Source: Streptomyces sp. NBC_01451 (GTDB lineage Bacteria > Actinomycetota > Actinomycetes > Streptomycetales > Streptomycetaceae). Taken from it: a DNA stretch of 64,000 nucleotides. The stretch is taken from positions 9,672,001-9,736,000 of the forward strand of contig NZ_CP109479.1 in assembly GCF_036227485.1 (NCBI RefSeq). The letters run 5' to 3'. Shown piece by piece: positions 30,206-39,057 of this stretch. Position numbers and translations under genes: made by a program. The notes beneath the pieces were generated by a model. That model saw only the letters and a program-made list of their open reading frames with translations. It searched no databases and was not told where the DNA came from. The first letter of the stretch is position 1, and the number at the start of each line of letters is the position of its first letter.

Positions 30206-30429
30206 GGGCGCGGCCGAACGGGACGGGGCGGACCTGCGGGCACGGCCGGACAGGACGGAACTGCGGCTCGGGGCTTCGGAGGGGTCGGGGCTGCGGCTCG
30301 CGGGGGTGCTTCGGTGACGGCTGGGGCGGCGGCTCGCGCGGGGGCGGAGGCAGGGCTGCGGCTCACGCCGGAGGGGTGTCTTCGGTGGTGGCCGGGGCCC
30401 GCTGCTGCCGGCAGGTGCTCGCGGCCGGT

Positions 30430-30889
30430 ATGTGGCACCGGGACCCTGTTCCTCTACGCCAAGACCAAGGGCGAACTCCTCCTGCTTGTGCAGAACGCCA
30501 AGTACGTCGAAGCGCTTGAGCGGGGCCGGGCGGACGCCGAGAGCGTCCCGGGAGTGCTGGACGCGGTGATGGCGATCGTCCGGCCGATCGTGGAGTGCAA
30601 CCGCGTCCAGATCGACAACGGACGCACCTACCTGCGAGAGATGGTCTTCGGTGACCCCGAGGAGCCCCGGCACGGCGCGGCACTCGCCGTCGTCGCGCAG
30701 ACCGAGGAGGCCATGGCCGCCGCGCTGCGCCGGGACGAACGGGTCACGGAGGGCGACGCCGTGACGCTGGCGCACATCGTGTCCGCCGTGACGTTCCTCA
30801 GCATGGCGGTGAGCGTGAACATGGCCTTGAGCGTCGAAGAGATCGTGCGTGACATCCGCAGGCAGGTCGACGTCCTGCTGCCTGACTGA
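30430..30889 (+). pseudogene. TetR-family regulator lacking its DNA-binding N-terminus
   Basis: About 150 codons matching a TetR/AcrR ligand-binding domain, beginning in the last helix of the helix-turn-helix (GTGTLFLYAKTKGELLLLV) and ending VDVLLPD. The first two and a half helices of the DNA-binding domain are missing in all frames; upstream DNA (30206-30429) is low-complexity GC-rich sequence (repeated GGGGCTGCGGCTCG-like stretches) with no gene. Probably a deletion remnant, consistent with the mobile-element debris around it. It could still produce a non-DNA-binding protein. Confidence 0.75.
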
Positions 30890-32000
30890 AGCGCGGCCGG
30901 CCTCAGGCCCACGCGGCCATCCGGGTAGTCCCCGGCTGCGGGACGGCCCGAATCCCCAAACAGCAGGTCAGCCGGCCGAAGCTGCCCATGCTGGCATGAC
31001 TGGACGGCTGGGGCAGCCGACCGGAGGGTTACCGCCACCGCGTGCCGCTGGGATTCCGGAAATTGCCCACTTACGTGGCGTCGAGTCCCGTCGCACAGTC
31101 CCTGTCCGCAGGGTTCCGGGTCGAGGCCCGTGTGGTGCGGTGAGAGTTGTGGGTCGCTTCAGCAGTTCAAGGGCGCCTTCGACGCGATGATGCCGTACTG
31201 GCGCGTCGTGCGTGGCGCAGGCGGCCAGGTCGGGGCGCTCGTAGGGCTGCCGGCAGACATGGCAGTCGTAGGTGACCGCCCCACCACTCGAACGACGACG
31301 CCCGGTCGTCCGTGGGCGCATCACGCCAGTCGTGCCTGCCTCGCGCGAACCACAGGAAGTCGAAGTACGTGCGCAGGTTCCGGACATGGGCGGCCTGGGT
31401 GTTCCATGGCGAAGACCTTGCGCAGTGACCAGCGGGTGAAGGGCTGGCCGAGCTTGGTCGGGCGGGTGGTGGCCGTCTGGACGACGAAGTCCACTTCGGC
31501 AGACTTGAGTTGGCGGGGACGGCCTCCCGCCCACCGAGACAGGCAGGCCAGGCCCTTCTCGTTGAACGCGTGGATCACATCCCGGACGGTGTCCTTGTCG
31601 GCCTGCACCAGCTGGGCGATCACCGGGACCCGGTTCCCGCCGGCCGAGGCCAGCAGCATCATCACCCGCCGGTAGGGCACCGAGCTCGTACTGCCCCGGC
31701 GCACGGTCTGCTGCAGCCTCTGCCCTTCCTGATCGGTCAACCTGCGCACACGGACGGGCTCGGCCACCGCGCCTCCAGCGGTCGGATCGGATGTCACCGC
31801 ACACGCAACCGCCACGACCGCCGACCCGGCGAACCTATGAGGTCGCAGCACCAGACGTGCTGTATCCCGCCGCGAGCAGTTGGGTGAAGAGCCGCTGTGA
31901 GTTTGGTAGAAAGCCCTTCCAAAGATCGCTTCGCCTGTCAGTCTCCATCCCGACCCGGATGTCATGTCCGGGATGAACGGATCGAAGACTGGAGCACCCC
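30890..32000. other. Mobile-DNA debris region
   Basis: About 1.1 kb with no intact gene. From right to left it holds the lower-GC upstream region of the NLP gene (31840-32000), a truncated IS630 transposase (31290-31836, minus), and a minus-strand tyrosine-integrase fragment overlapping 31290-31410. A segment at 30890-31150 shows nothing I can assign. Confidence 0.55.
31290..31836 (-). pseudogene. IS630-type transposase remnant fused to integrase scrap (right copy)
   Basis: Minus-strand IS630-family transposase start (VTSDPTAGGAVAEPVRVRR; then the helix-turn-helix part VIAQLVQADKDTVRDVIHAF; GGRPRQLKSAEVDF; LGQPFTRWSLRK), broken at about 31425 before the DDE catalytic domain. In another frame immediately downstream, 31290-31410 reads AAHVRNLRTYFDFLWFARG, like the N-terminal DNA-binding part of a tyrosine integrase. 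Two unrelated mobile genes have therefore been joined by deletion. The inverted partner of the IS630 part lies at 27755-27975. Confidence 0.7.
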
Positions 32001-32777
32001 TTGCCCCGAGCCGTCAGCAGCGGACGGACCTTCCGTCTCGCCAGAGCCGCCGCCGTCGCCGGCAGCGCCGTCGTCCTGACCGTCGCCCTGCCTTTCAGCG
32101 CCTCCGCAGGCGTCCTGCAGAATCTCCCCGAGAACGCGACCGCCTTCCAGAAGTACTTCGAGCCCGTGTACGACTACGACACGGACAGCTGCTACCCGGC
32201 CGCCGCCATCGACGCCGCGGGCAACCTCAACGGAGGCCTCAAGCCGACCGGCCCGGTCACCGGCGAGTGCCGCGACGGTCACCTCGGCCTTGCCAACACG
32301 TACTCGCGGGCCAAGTGCAACAACGGCTGGTGCGGGATCATCTACGCCAGCTACTTCGAGAAGGACGAGGCGTCCCCGGGCATCGGCCATCGCCACGACT
32401 GGGAATGCATGGTTGTCTGGGTCAAGGACGGCGCGGACACCCCGTCGTACCTGTCGGCCTCCGCCCACGGCGGCTTCAGCACTCACCCGATCGCCGATGT
32501 CCCGATGAGCGGCCAGCGCGTTGAAGCCGTCTACCACAAGGACGGTGTGAGCACCCACGCCTTCCGCTTCGCCAAGTGGGGCGAGACCCCGGAGAACGAC
32601 ACCGGCGCCTGGCACCAGGAGAACCTGTTGACCTGGGAAAACCTGGCCTCCAGCCTGCGGAACACCCTGAACGCCTCAGACTGGGGCGACGCGAACTTCC
32701 CCCTCCAGGACTCCAAGTTCGCCGACCACCTCAACAAGGCCAAGCCGAGCGACATCACGTTCGACCCCTACGCCTGA
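32001..32777 (+). CDS. Secreted NPP1/NLP family (necrosis-inducing-like) protein
   Basis: 258 aa. Signal peptide at residues 1-36 (ALPFSASA then GVLQN). The mature protein has the NLP signature heptapeptide GHRHDWE at 129-135, where family members bind a divalent metal, and four cysteines (64, 90, 106, 111). NLPs of plant-associated microbes damage plant membranes; many bacterial ones are not toxic, so activity here is unknown. TTG start at 32001 with GGAG six bases upstream. A clean terminator follows. Located next to mobile debris, which may mark acquisition by transfer. Confidence 0.9.
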   Translation: MPRAVSSGRTFRLARAAAVAGSAVVLTVALPFSASAGVLQNLPENATAFQKYFEPVYDYDTDSCYPAAAIDAAGNLNGGLKPTGPVTGECRDGHLGLANTYSRAKCNNGWCGIIYASYFEKDEASPGIGHRHDWECMVVWVKDGADTPSYLSASAHGGFSTHPIADVPMSGQRVEAVYHKDGVSTHAFRFAKWGETPENDTGAWHQENLLTWENLASSLRNTLNASDWGDANFPLQDSKFADHLNKAKPSDITFDPYA

Positions 32778-32794
32778 CGGGGTCGACCGGGGAC

Positions 32795-32821
32795 GGATCG
32801 CCCTGCTGAAAGGGGCGATCC
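32795..32821 (+). terminator. Terminator hairpin between NLP and ABC permease genes
   Basis: GGATCGCCC (32795-32803), 9-nt loop, GGGCGATCC (32813-32821), 18 bp after the NLP stop. It lies between convergent genes, so it may act both ways. Confidence 0.7.
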
Positions 32822-32935
32822 ATCCCTCCGGCAGGCGGCCTCGGCCACCATGGCGCCGGCTGTTCCGTACCCGTCCGGTCGGTCCGGTCGTTCGGGCGTC
32901 CGGTTTGCTCGGTGACGGGAGACGCCGGCGATACC

Positions 32936-33778
32936 TCAGCCCTTGACCGCGGAGCTGGCCACGCCTTGGACGAACCAGCGCTGGAAGAAGACGAAGACCA
33001 CCAGCACGGGCAGGACGAGCAGGACGCCGAAGGCGAGGATCTGGCCCCAGTCCGGGGGCTGTTGGCCCTGGAAGACACTGATCTCCAGGGGGAGCGGGCG
33101 CACCGAGGGGTCGGAGACCATCAGGACCGGCCACAGGAAGGAGCCCCACTGGATGAGGAAGGTGAGGATCGCGACCGAGGCGAACACCGGCTTCGACATC
33201 GGGACGATGATCGCGAAGAAGGTGCGCCAGGGGCCCGCGCCGTCCAGCCGGGCGGCTTCCTCGATGCTCGTCGGGATCTGCCGGAAGAACGTGTGGAACT
33301 GGTAGACGGAGAAGGCGTTGGCGATGAACGGCACCGCCTGGATGTAGGTCGTGTTGCGCTGGCCGTTGAACATGTAGAAGAGCGGGACGGCCACCGACTC
33401 GAACGGGACGAGCATCAGCAGCAGGACGAGGGTGAACAGGGCCCGCCTGCCGCGCCCCGTCAGCAGTGAAAGGCCGTACGCCGCCATCGAGTTGACGAAC
33501 AGGCCGCCGGTCACCACCACGAAGGCCAGCAGCACCGAGACACCCATGAACTGCCAGAAGTAGCCGGTGCTGTCGGAGTTGAGGCTGTCGAGGACGGCGG
33601 AGTAGTTGTCGAAGGACAGGTGGGTGGGCAGGAAGCCGGCCAGCCCGTTCAGGACCTCGTCGGACGGCTTGAGGCTGCCCAGGAACAGGTAGAGGGCGGG
33701 CAGTGCGAAGACGAACGCCAGAACGCCGAGGACGGTGTAGTCGAGGACGCGGCGGACAGGGGTGCGGGTCATGGCCAT
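32936..33778 (-). CDS. Carbohydrate ABC transporter permease (MalG-like)
   Basis: 280 aa inner-membrane permease of the CUT1 sugar importer family. Seen: six hydrophobic helices beginning LGVLAFVFALPALYLFLGSL, and the EAA loop that contacts the ATPase (EEAARLDGAGPWRTFFAI). It begins 3 bp after the stop of the MalF-like partner. No ATPase gene is present; Streptomyces CUT1 importers commonly share the MsiK ATPase encoded elsewhere. Last gene of the importer operon. Confidence 0.93.
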   Translation of the reverse strand: MAMTRTPVRRVLDYTVLGVLAFVFALPALYLFLGSLKPSDEVLNGLAGFLPTHLSFDNYSAVLDSLNSDSTGYFWQFMGVSVLLAFVVVTGGLFVNSMAAYGLSLLTGRGRRALFTLVLLLMLVPFESVAVPLFYMFNGQRNTTYIQAVPFIANAFSVYQFHTFFRQIPTSIEEAARLDGAGPWRTFFAIIVPMSKPVFASVAILTFLIQWGSFLWPVLMVSDPSVRPLPLEISVFQGQQPPDWGQILAFGVLLVLPVLVVFVFFQRWFVQGVASSAVKG

Positions 33779-33781
33779 CGG

Positions 33782-34774
33782 TCAGTCCTCGTTGTCGGGC
33801 CGGACGAGTCGGCGCTGGACGATCGTCAGGACGAGGACGATCAGGAAGAACACGACGGTGATCGCGGACGCCTGGCCGACGTTGTTCTGGTCGAAGGCGG
33901 TGGTGACGGCCTGGTACATCACCGTGCGGGCGGCGTCCTCGGCGAGTCCGCCACCGCGGATGAGGATGTACACCTGGTCGAAGATCCGGAAGGACATCAC
34001 CGAGGTCAGCAGTGCGACGAAGACGAGCGTGCCGCGGATGCCGGGCAGGGTGACATGCCGGAACTGCTGCAGGCGACCCGCACGGTCCAGTTCGGCTGCC
34101 TCGTACAGCTCGCCCGGGATCTGCTGAAGGCCGGCCAGCAGGATGACCATCTGGAAGCCGACGCCCTGCCACACCGACAGCACGATGATCGAGGCCATCG
34201 CGGTGGCACTGTCGCCGAGCCAGTCGAACGCGCCCCAGTTGCCGAAACTCACCGTGTCCAGCAGGGAGTTGAGCATGCCCTGCTCACTGCGGGCGAGGAT
34301 CAGCCGCCACACCACGGCGACCAGTGCCATCGGGAAGACCACCGGCATGAAGAACAGGGACCGGAACAGACCGATGGCCTTGAGCTTACGGTTGAGGAGG
34401 ATCGCGAGGCCGAGGGCGAGACCTGTCTGCAGCGGTACGACCACCGCGGCGAAGGTCAGGTTGTTCAGCAGCGCGCGCAGGAACGGGCCGGACTGGTCGG
34501 GGTCGGTGAACAGGCGCCGGTAGTGCTCCAGGCCGAAGAACGAGGGCTCCAGCGGGGAGCCGAGCCGCACGTTGTAGAAGGAGAGTACGACGGCGTAGCC
34601 GAAGGGGATGCCGACGAACGCGATCAGCCCGCCGACGGCCGGGGTGGCCATGAGCAGTCCGTGCAGCCAGTCCCGGTTCTTGCGCCCCGCCCTCGGGGGC
34701 TCTGCGGACGGCCGCCCGGAGGAGGCCTGTGCCGCGCCCGGTGCCGCGGGGTGCGCGGGTTCCACGGTTTTCAC
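33782..34774 (-). CDS. Carbohydrate ABC transporter permease (MalF-like)
   Basis: 330 aa. Six to seven membrane helices (LLMATPAVGGLIAFVGIPFGYAV ... FFLIVLVLTIVQRRLV) and an EAA loop (YEAAELDRAGRLQQFRHV). The N-terminus is a Pro/Ala-rich cytoplasmic tail. GTG 34774 is chosen, with AAGGA about 11 bases upstream; an in-frame ATG at 34807 is possible but lies close to the binding-protein stop (34841). It pairs with the MalG-like permease immediately downstream. Confidence 0.92.
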   Translation of the reverse strand: MKTVEPAHPAAPGAAQASSGRPSAEPPRAGRKNRDWLHGLLMATPAVGGLIAFVGIPFGYAVVLSFYNVRLGSPLEPSFFGLEHYRRLFTDPDQSGPFLRALLNNLTFAAVVVPLQTGLALGLAILLNRKLKAIGLFRSLFFMPVVFPMALVAVVWRLILARSEQGMLNSLLDTVSFGNWGAFDWLGDSATAMASIIVLSVWQGVGFQMVILLAGLQQIPGELYEAAELDRAGRLQQFRHVTLPGIRGTLVFVALLTSVMSFRIFDQVYILIRGGGLAEDAARTVMYQAVTTAFDQNNVGQASAITVVFFLIVLVLTIVQRRLVRPDNED

Positions 34775-34840
34775 GGGTGTGGGTCCTTTTCCTGACGGGG
34801 CGGGCACAGCGTGTCGCGTGCCCGCCCCGGCCGTCGGTTC

Positions 34841-36184
34841 CTACGGGATCTTGTAGCCGGCGTTGTCGGAGTAGTCCTGGTCGATGGCGCGGGCGGCCTT
34901 CTCCAGGGCCGACTTCGGATCCGTACCGCTGTAGATCGAGTTCAGGGCCTGGGAGAACTTCGCGGTGACCGTGGGATATCCGGCGGTCACCGGACGGGTG
35001 ACGGCGACGCAGGACTCGCTGATGTCGCGGTCGCCGCACGGCTTGGCGAGCTGGTCGGCGAAGAGCTGGAGCGGACCGCCCTCCTTGTACAGCTCACTCT
35101 TGGCGAGCGTGGACTTGGTGCCCGGGACGGAGCCGTTGGCCTTCGTCATCGCGCCGACGTTGGTGTCGTTGAGGAGGTAGTCCAGGAAGGCGCCCGAGGC
35201 CTTGGCGTTCTTGGTGCCGGCGCCGATGCCCCAGGCCCAGGAGCCCTGTCCGGTCTTGGGACCGTTGCCGAAGTCGGGCAGCGGCAGGACGACGAGGTCG
35301 TCGCCGAGGGCCTCGCTGTAGGCGGGGTACGTCCAGTTGCCGACCCAGCTCAGCGCCACCCTGCCCTTGGCGAAGGCGTTGCCGTCGGTGTTGGCGTCGA
35401 CGTACGCCTTCCAGGACTGGAAGGTCTTCATCGCCGAGACCACCGCCGGGCTGTCGAGGGCGCCCTCGGCCTTGCCGTCCTTCAGCAGGGCACCCCCGGC
35501 CGACCAGACGATCGGGGAGAAGCCGTAGGTGCCCCACTCCGAGGCCAGACCGTACTGCTCGGAGACATCGAGAACCTTGCCGTCGGTGTCCTTGGCCTTC
35601 AGCGCCCGGAGCGCGGCCGTGAACTCGGCGGCGGTCCAGTCGTCGGACAGGCCCGTCGGGTACTTCACACCGGCCGCGTCCAGCAGCTTCTTGTTGCCCC
35701 ACACGCCGAGGCCGGAGTCGAACATGCCCAGGCCGTAGTGCTTGCCGTCGATCTCGCCCTGCGCCTTGACGGCGTCGGTGGCGTTGTCGAGGGTCTTGGC
35801 GGAGACGTAGTCGTCGAGCGGGGCGAGTTTGCTGTTGTAGACGAAGCTGGCCATGGTCGGGCCGTCGAACTCCATCACGTCCGGCAGCTCGGAGGAGCCG
35901 GTGGCGGTGATGGTCTTGGTGTAGTCGTTCTCGGGGATCAGCTTCAGCTCGGCCTTGATGTCGCTCTGCGACGAGTTGAAGGACTTCACCGCGTTCTGCA
36001 GCGCGGTGGCCTCGCTCGCCTGACCCTGGTGGGCCCAGACGCTGATCGTCCCCTTGCCGCTGCCCTCCTCGGCGGAGGCGTCACTGCCGCCGCCTCCGCC
36101 GCAGGCGGCCAGCCCGACCAGGGGCAGGGCGAGGGCCAGACTCGTACAGACCGTGCGACGGAACCTTCTGCTTCCGGCGTTCAT
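34841..36184 (-). CDS. Sugar ABC transporter substrate-binding lipoprotein
   Basis: 447 aa solute-binding protein. Lipoprotein signal with lipobox LVGLAAC (lipidated Cys28) followed by a Gly/Ser spacer. The mature part is of the maltose/oligosaccharide type (GTISVWAHQGQASE; WSAGGALLKDG; VALSWVGNWTYPAY; FLDYLLNDTN). It captures an oligosaccharide and delivers it to the two permeases encoded downstream. ATG 36184 has GGAGG eight bases upstream. It lies 128 bp after the LacI repressor gene, with which it may be cotranscribed. Substrate probably beta-fructoside or related, judging from the GH32-like neighbour. Confidence 0.93.
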   Translation of the reverse strand: MNAGSRRFRRTVCTSLALALPLVGLAACGGGGGSDASAEEGSGKGTISVWAHQGQASEATALQNAVKSFNSSQSDIKAELKLIPENDYTKTITATGSSELPDVMEFDGPTMASFVYNSKLAPLDDYVSAKTLDNATDAVKAQGEIDGKHYGLGMFDSGLGVWGNKKLLDAAGVKYPTGLSDDWTAAEFTAALRALKAKDTDGKVLDVSEQYGLASEWGTYGFSPIVWSAGGALLKDGKAEGALDSPAVVSAMKTFQSWKAYVDANTDGNAFAKGRVALSWVGNWTYPAYSEALGDDLVVLPLPDFGNGPKTGQGSWAWGIGAGTKNAKASGAFLDYLLNDTNVGAMTKANGSVPGTKSTLAKSELYKEGGPLQLFADQLAKPCGDRDISESCVAVTRPVTAGYPTVTAKFSQALNSIYSGTDPKSALEKAARAIDQDYSDNAGYKIP

Positions 36185-36312
36185 GGACGGTGCCTCCGTG
36201 CTGGGTGAGGTTCGGGTACTCGGCGCTTCGGGGTGCGCGGGCGTGGAGTGTGGGTGTGGTGGGGTGTGGGGTTCGAAGGGACCCGTGGGGGTGCCTGACG
36301 GACGGCCGGGGT

Positions 36313-37338
36313 TCACAGGGGACTTCGGGGGCTCGGCGGGGCGGTGGTCTCCCGCAGCACCAGGTTGATGGGCATCCGCACCTGGCCCGTCGGCGCCGGT
36401 TCGGCATCCGGCCCGTCGAGCTGCCGCAGCAGCAGCCGGGCGGCCTCCGAGCCCTGCGCCGGCACCGGCTGGGCGATGGTGGTCAGGCCGATGACCTCGG
36501 CGAGTTCGTGGTCGTCGAAGCCGATCACGGACACGTCGTCGGGCGCCCTCAGCCGATGCCGGCGCAGGGCACGCAGCGCGCCCATCGCCATCTCGTCGGA
36601 CTGGGCGAACACCGCGGTCGGCGGACGGGAGACGGCGAGCAGCTCGGTCATCGCCCGCTCGCCGCCCTCGACGGTGTAGCCACCGTCCGCCTCCAGCGCC
36701 GGGTCGTGCGCGATGCCTGCCTCGGTCAGCACGTCCAGGTATCCCTGACGGCGGGCGATCGGGGTGGTCCAGTGCAGCGGCTCGCTCTCCCCGGAGATCA
36801 TGCCGATGCGCCGGTGACCGAGGTTGACCAGGTGTCGTACGGCGCTGGTGGCACCGGCGTGGTCGTCGATGCCGACCACGGTGAAGCCGTCCCGGGCCCC
36901 GCCGACGGTGGTGGCCAGCGGCACTCCGAGGGAACGCAGTGCCTCTTCCTCCTCCAGGTCGGGGATGAGCAGCGAGAGGACGGCGTCCACCCGCTTGCGC
37001 ACCGGCAGCCTGGTGAAGAAGCGTTTGCGTGCGTCCGGCGAACCCAGGTTGTACAGCAGTACGTCGTAACCGGCCGCGCTGAACACCGTCTCGGCCGCGT
37101 CCAGGACCGTGCCGAAGAACCAGCGGCCGATGTGCGGGGCGACGACCCCGATGGTGAAGGTGCGCCCGCTGGCCAGGCTGGAGGCCGACCGCGAGGCGGT
37201 GTAGCCGAGCTGGGCGGCGACGGCCGCGATCTGCGCCCGTACCTCGTCGGAGACACCCGGCCGGCCGCGCAGCGCGCGGGACACGGTGGATGCGGAGACC
37301 CCGGCGACGCGGGCGACGTCGGTAATGCTGACCGTCAC
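36313..37338 (-). CDS. LacI-family transcriptional repressor
   Basis: 341 aa. N-terminal helix-turn-helix at residues 4-50 (SITDVARVAGVSASTVSRAL) with the hinge, then a periplasmic-binding-protein-like sensor domain (TFTIGVVAPHIGRWFFG; VVGIDDHAGATSAVRHLVNLG; VFAQSDEMAMGALRAL). It should repress the importer and the divergent glycosidase until the sugar inducer is present. Two palindromes in the 180-bp divergent promoter region (37360-37373 and 37413-37426) are good operator candidates, the second being of LacI type. Confidence 0.95.
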   Translation of the reverse strand: MTVSITDVARVAGVSASTVSRALRGRPGVSDEVRAQIAAVAAQLGYTASRSASSLASGRTFTIGVVAPHIGRWFFGTVLDAAETVFSAAGYDVLLYNLGSPDARKRFFTRLPVRKRVDAVLSLLIPDLEEEEALRSLGVPLATTVGGARDGFTVVGIDDHAGATSAVRHLVNLGHRRIGMISGESEPLHWTTPIARRQGYLDVLTEAGIAHDPALEADGGYTVEGGERAMTELLAVSRPPTAVFAQSDEMAMGALRALRRHRLRAPDDVSVIGFDDHELAEVIGLTTIAQPVPAQGSEAARLLLRQLDGPDAEPAPTGQVRMPINLVLRETTAPPSPRSPL

Positions 37339-37359
37339 GGCTTCTTCCTCCCGTCGGTT

Positions 37360-37373
37360 TCACACCGGTGTGA
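37360..37373. promoter_or_regulatory. Palindrome TCACACCGGTGTGA in divergent promoter
   Basis: Perfect 14-bp palindrome, 22 bp upstream of the LacI start. It could be an operator for this LacI protein or for another regulator; the sequence differs from the CGCAA-type site nearby. Confidence 0.55.
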
Positions 37374-37412
37374 TCTGTGGGTGACGAGACCGTAAACCCG
37401 ACCTGGTTGTTG

Positions 37413-37426
37413 CGCAAGCGTTTGCG
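37413..37426. promoter_or_regulatory. LacI-type operator candidate
   Basis: CGCAAGCGTTTGCG, a 14-bp palindrome with one mismatched pair and a central CG, the classic form of LacI/GalR operators. It lies about 93 bp upstream of the GH32-like start and 75 bp upstream of the repressor start. Confidence 0.65.
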
Positions 37427-37518
37427 TTCAGTTTTACTGGGGCCGATTCTCAAGCGAGACCTTCGAGGTCAATGCTCAGCGCATGCGTTTGAGCGCTGCG
37501 AGCCGACAGGAACTGTGC

Positions 37519-38868
37519 ATGCGATACGCCCCGCCCGGCCTCTGCGTGAACGACTTCGCCCTGCTGCGCGACGACGACGGCACCTATGCCGTACTGCACC
37601 TCCAGGGCCCTTGGACCGCCGAGTTCGACCACCTGCGGATGGAGACCTCCTACGGCCGGGCCACCTCCACCGACCTGGTCTCCTGGCAGCCCCGGGGCAC
37701 CGCGTTCGGCAACGGCCTGCCCGGCCGCTTCGACCAGCAGGCCGTGTGGACCATGCACCCCGTGCGGCACGGTGACGGAATGGCCATGTTCTACACCGGC
37801 GTCCTCGGCCTCACCCCCGGCGGCTGGCCGTTGCAGTCGGTCGGTCTCGCGTACTCCGACCGCACCGACGGCACCGGCTGGCGCCGCCACGGCACCGGGC
37901 CCGTCGTCGAGGCGGACGCGCGCTGGTACCGCACCGGTGAACGCATGGGCTGGCGCGACCCGTTCGTCGTGCGCGACGACGAGTCCGAGGGCTGGGTCAT
38001 GGTGGTCTGCGCCGCCGACGCCGCACTGCCCGTCGAGGCCGGCGGGTGTGTCGCCTGGGCCACCTCCGACGACCTGGAGCACTGGACCGTCCAGCCGCCG
38101 CTCATATCCCCGGGCGACGTCGACGAGTTGGAGTGTCCCGTCCTGGAGCGCCTCGACGACGGCAGCTGGCTCCTGCTGGGCGCCATCGGCGCCACGCGTG
38201 GCTTCGAGGCGTGGACCGCGCCCCGTCTGCGGGGCCCGTGGACCCGCCGCGGTCCCCTCGGCCCGAGCGGCTCCTACGCCCCCCGCGTCGTCCACGCCCC
38301 CGACGGTTCCCGCGTCGTGCTGCACACCACGCCCCGACGGGTGAACCTCACCGACTCCGGCGAACGCTGCCGCGGCATGCTCGCCCAGCCCAAACTCCTG
38401 GTCGCCTCACCGGACGAGGCGCCCCGCCTGGAATGGTGGCCCGGCCTGAACGCCTGGCTCGGCGAGGAGACCGAACGGGCCGCACTGCACGCGGTGGGCG
38501 ACCTCGCCCTCACCGGCCGGGTCGAGATCACGCTGCGCACCGACACCCCGGACGGCGACCGGCCCGCCCTTCTCGTCGGCTGCGACGGCGAGAACCTCTG
38601 GATCACCGGCCCGCACGGGGACCGGCTGGGCGAAACGGTACTGACCCGACCCGCCGCGACCCTGCGCATCCTCACCATCGGCGAGTACGTCGAGGTCTAC
38701 GCCGACGGCGTCTTCGTCCTCACGACCCTGTGCTACTCCGGCCACGCAGCCCCGTGGACCGCAACGTCGAAGGGCCGTAGCCGCACCGTTCCCGTACGCC
38801 CGGTCCGCCTGCCCGACCCCGACCGCGACGACGCCTCGGCCATCTGGCCCGGTCCTTCCCCCGGCTGA
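37519..38868 (+). CDS. GH32-like glycosidase (beta-fructosidase clan), cytoplasmic
   Basis: 449 aa, no signal peptide. Five-bladed-propeller enzyme of clan GH-J, judged from three ordered motifs: VND with nucleophile candidate Asp12 in place of WMNDPN, WRDPF at 145-149, and LECPV at 204-208 with acid/base candidate Glu205. The N-terminal blade motif is shortened compared with canonical invertases, and a C-terminal beta-sandwich of ~130 residues follows. It would cleave a fructoside taken up by the adjacent ABC importer. ATG 37519 follows AGGAA; an upstream ATG at 37483 is less well placed. Confidence 0.85.
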   Translation: MRYAPPGLCVNDFALLRDDDGTYAVLHLQGPWTAEFDHLRMETSYGRATSTDLVSWQPRGTAFGNGLPGRFDQQAVWTMHPVRHGDGMAMFYTGVLGLTPGGWPLQSVGLAYSDRTDGTGWRRHGTGPVVEADARWYRTGERMGWRDPFVVRDDESEGWVMVVCAADAALPVEAGGCVAWATSDDLEHWTVQPPLISPGDVDELECPVLERLDDGSWLLLGAIGATRGFEAWTAPRLRGPWTRRGPLGPSGSYAPRVVHAPDGSRVVLHTTPRRVNLTDSGERCRGMLAQPKLLVASPDEAPRLEWWPGLNAWLGEETERAALHAVGDLALTGRVEITLRTDTPDGDRPALLVGCDGENLWITGPHGDRLGETVLTRPAATLRILTIGEYVEVYADGVFVLTTLCYSGHAAPWTATSKGRSRTVPVRPVRLPDPDRDDASAIWPGPSPG

Positions 38869-38904
38869 TTTCGAGGTGCGACCGCGCCACCCGCTCACCG
38901 TCCT

Positions 38905-38981
38905 GGCAGACGGCAGACGGCAGACGGCAGACGGCAGACGGCAGACGGCAGACGGCAGACGGCAGACGGCAGACGGCAGAC
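38905..38981. repeat. Tandem 7-bp repeat, 11 perfect copies of GGCAGAC
   Basis: Eleven uninterrupted copies (77 bp) followed by one degenerate unit (GGCACAC) that runs into the terminator stem. Noncoding, 37 bp after the GH32-like stop. Being identical copies, it probably varies in length between strains. Confidence 0.97.
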
Positions 38982-38983
38982 GG

Positions 38984-39037
38984 CACACCGCCCGTCGCCG
39001 GGACCGGTCATGGACCGGTTCGGCGACGGGCGGTGTG
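38984..39037. terminator. Bidirectional terminator, 17-bp stem
   Basis: CACACCGCCCGTCGCCG (38984-39000) and its exact complement at 39021-39037. The 20-nt loop contains two ACCGGT hexamers that can extend the pairing. It lies between convergent glycosidase genes. Confidence 0.85.
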
Positions 39038-39057
39038 TGGCGGTGCGGTGGCGCAGG

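Noticed and set aside
30430..30889. Functional TetR repressor
   Set aside because: The DNA-binding helices are missing in every frame upstream, so it was called a pseudogene.
38905..38981. Possible CRISPR array
   Set aside because: The 7-bp units are directly adjacent, with no spacers and no cas genes nearby; it is a simple tandem repeat.
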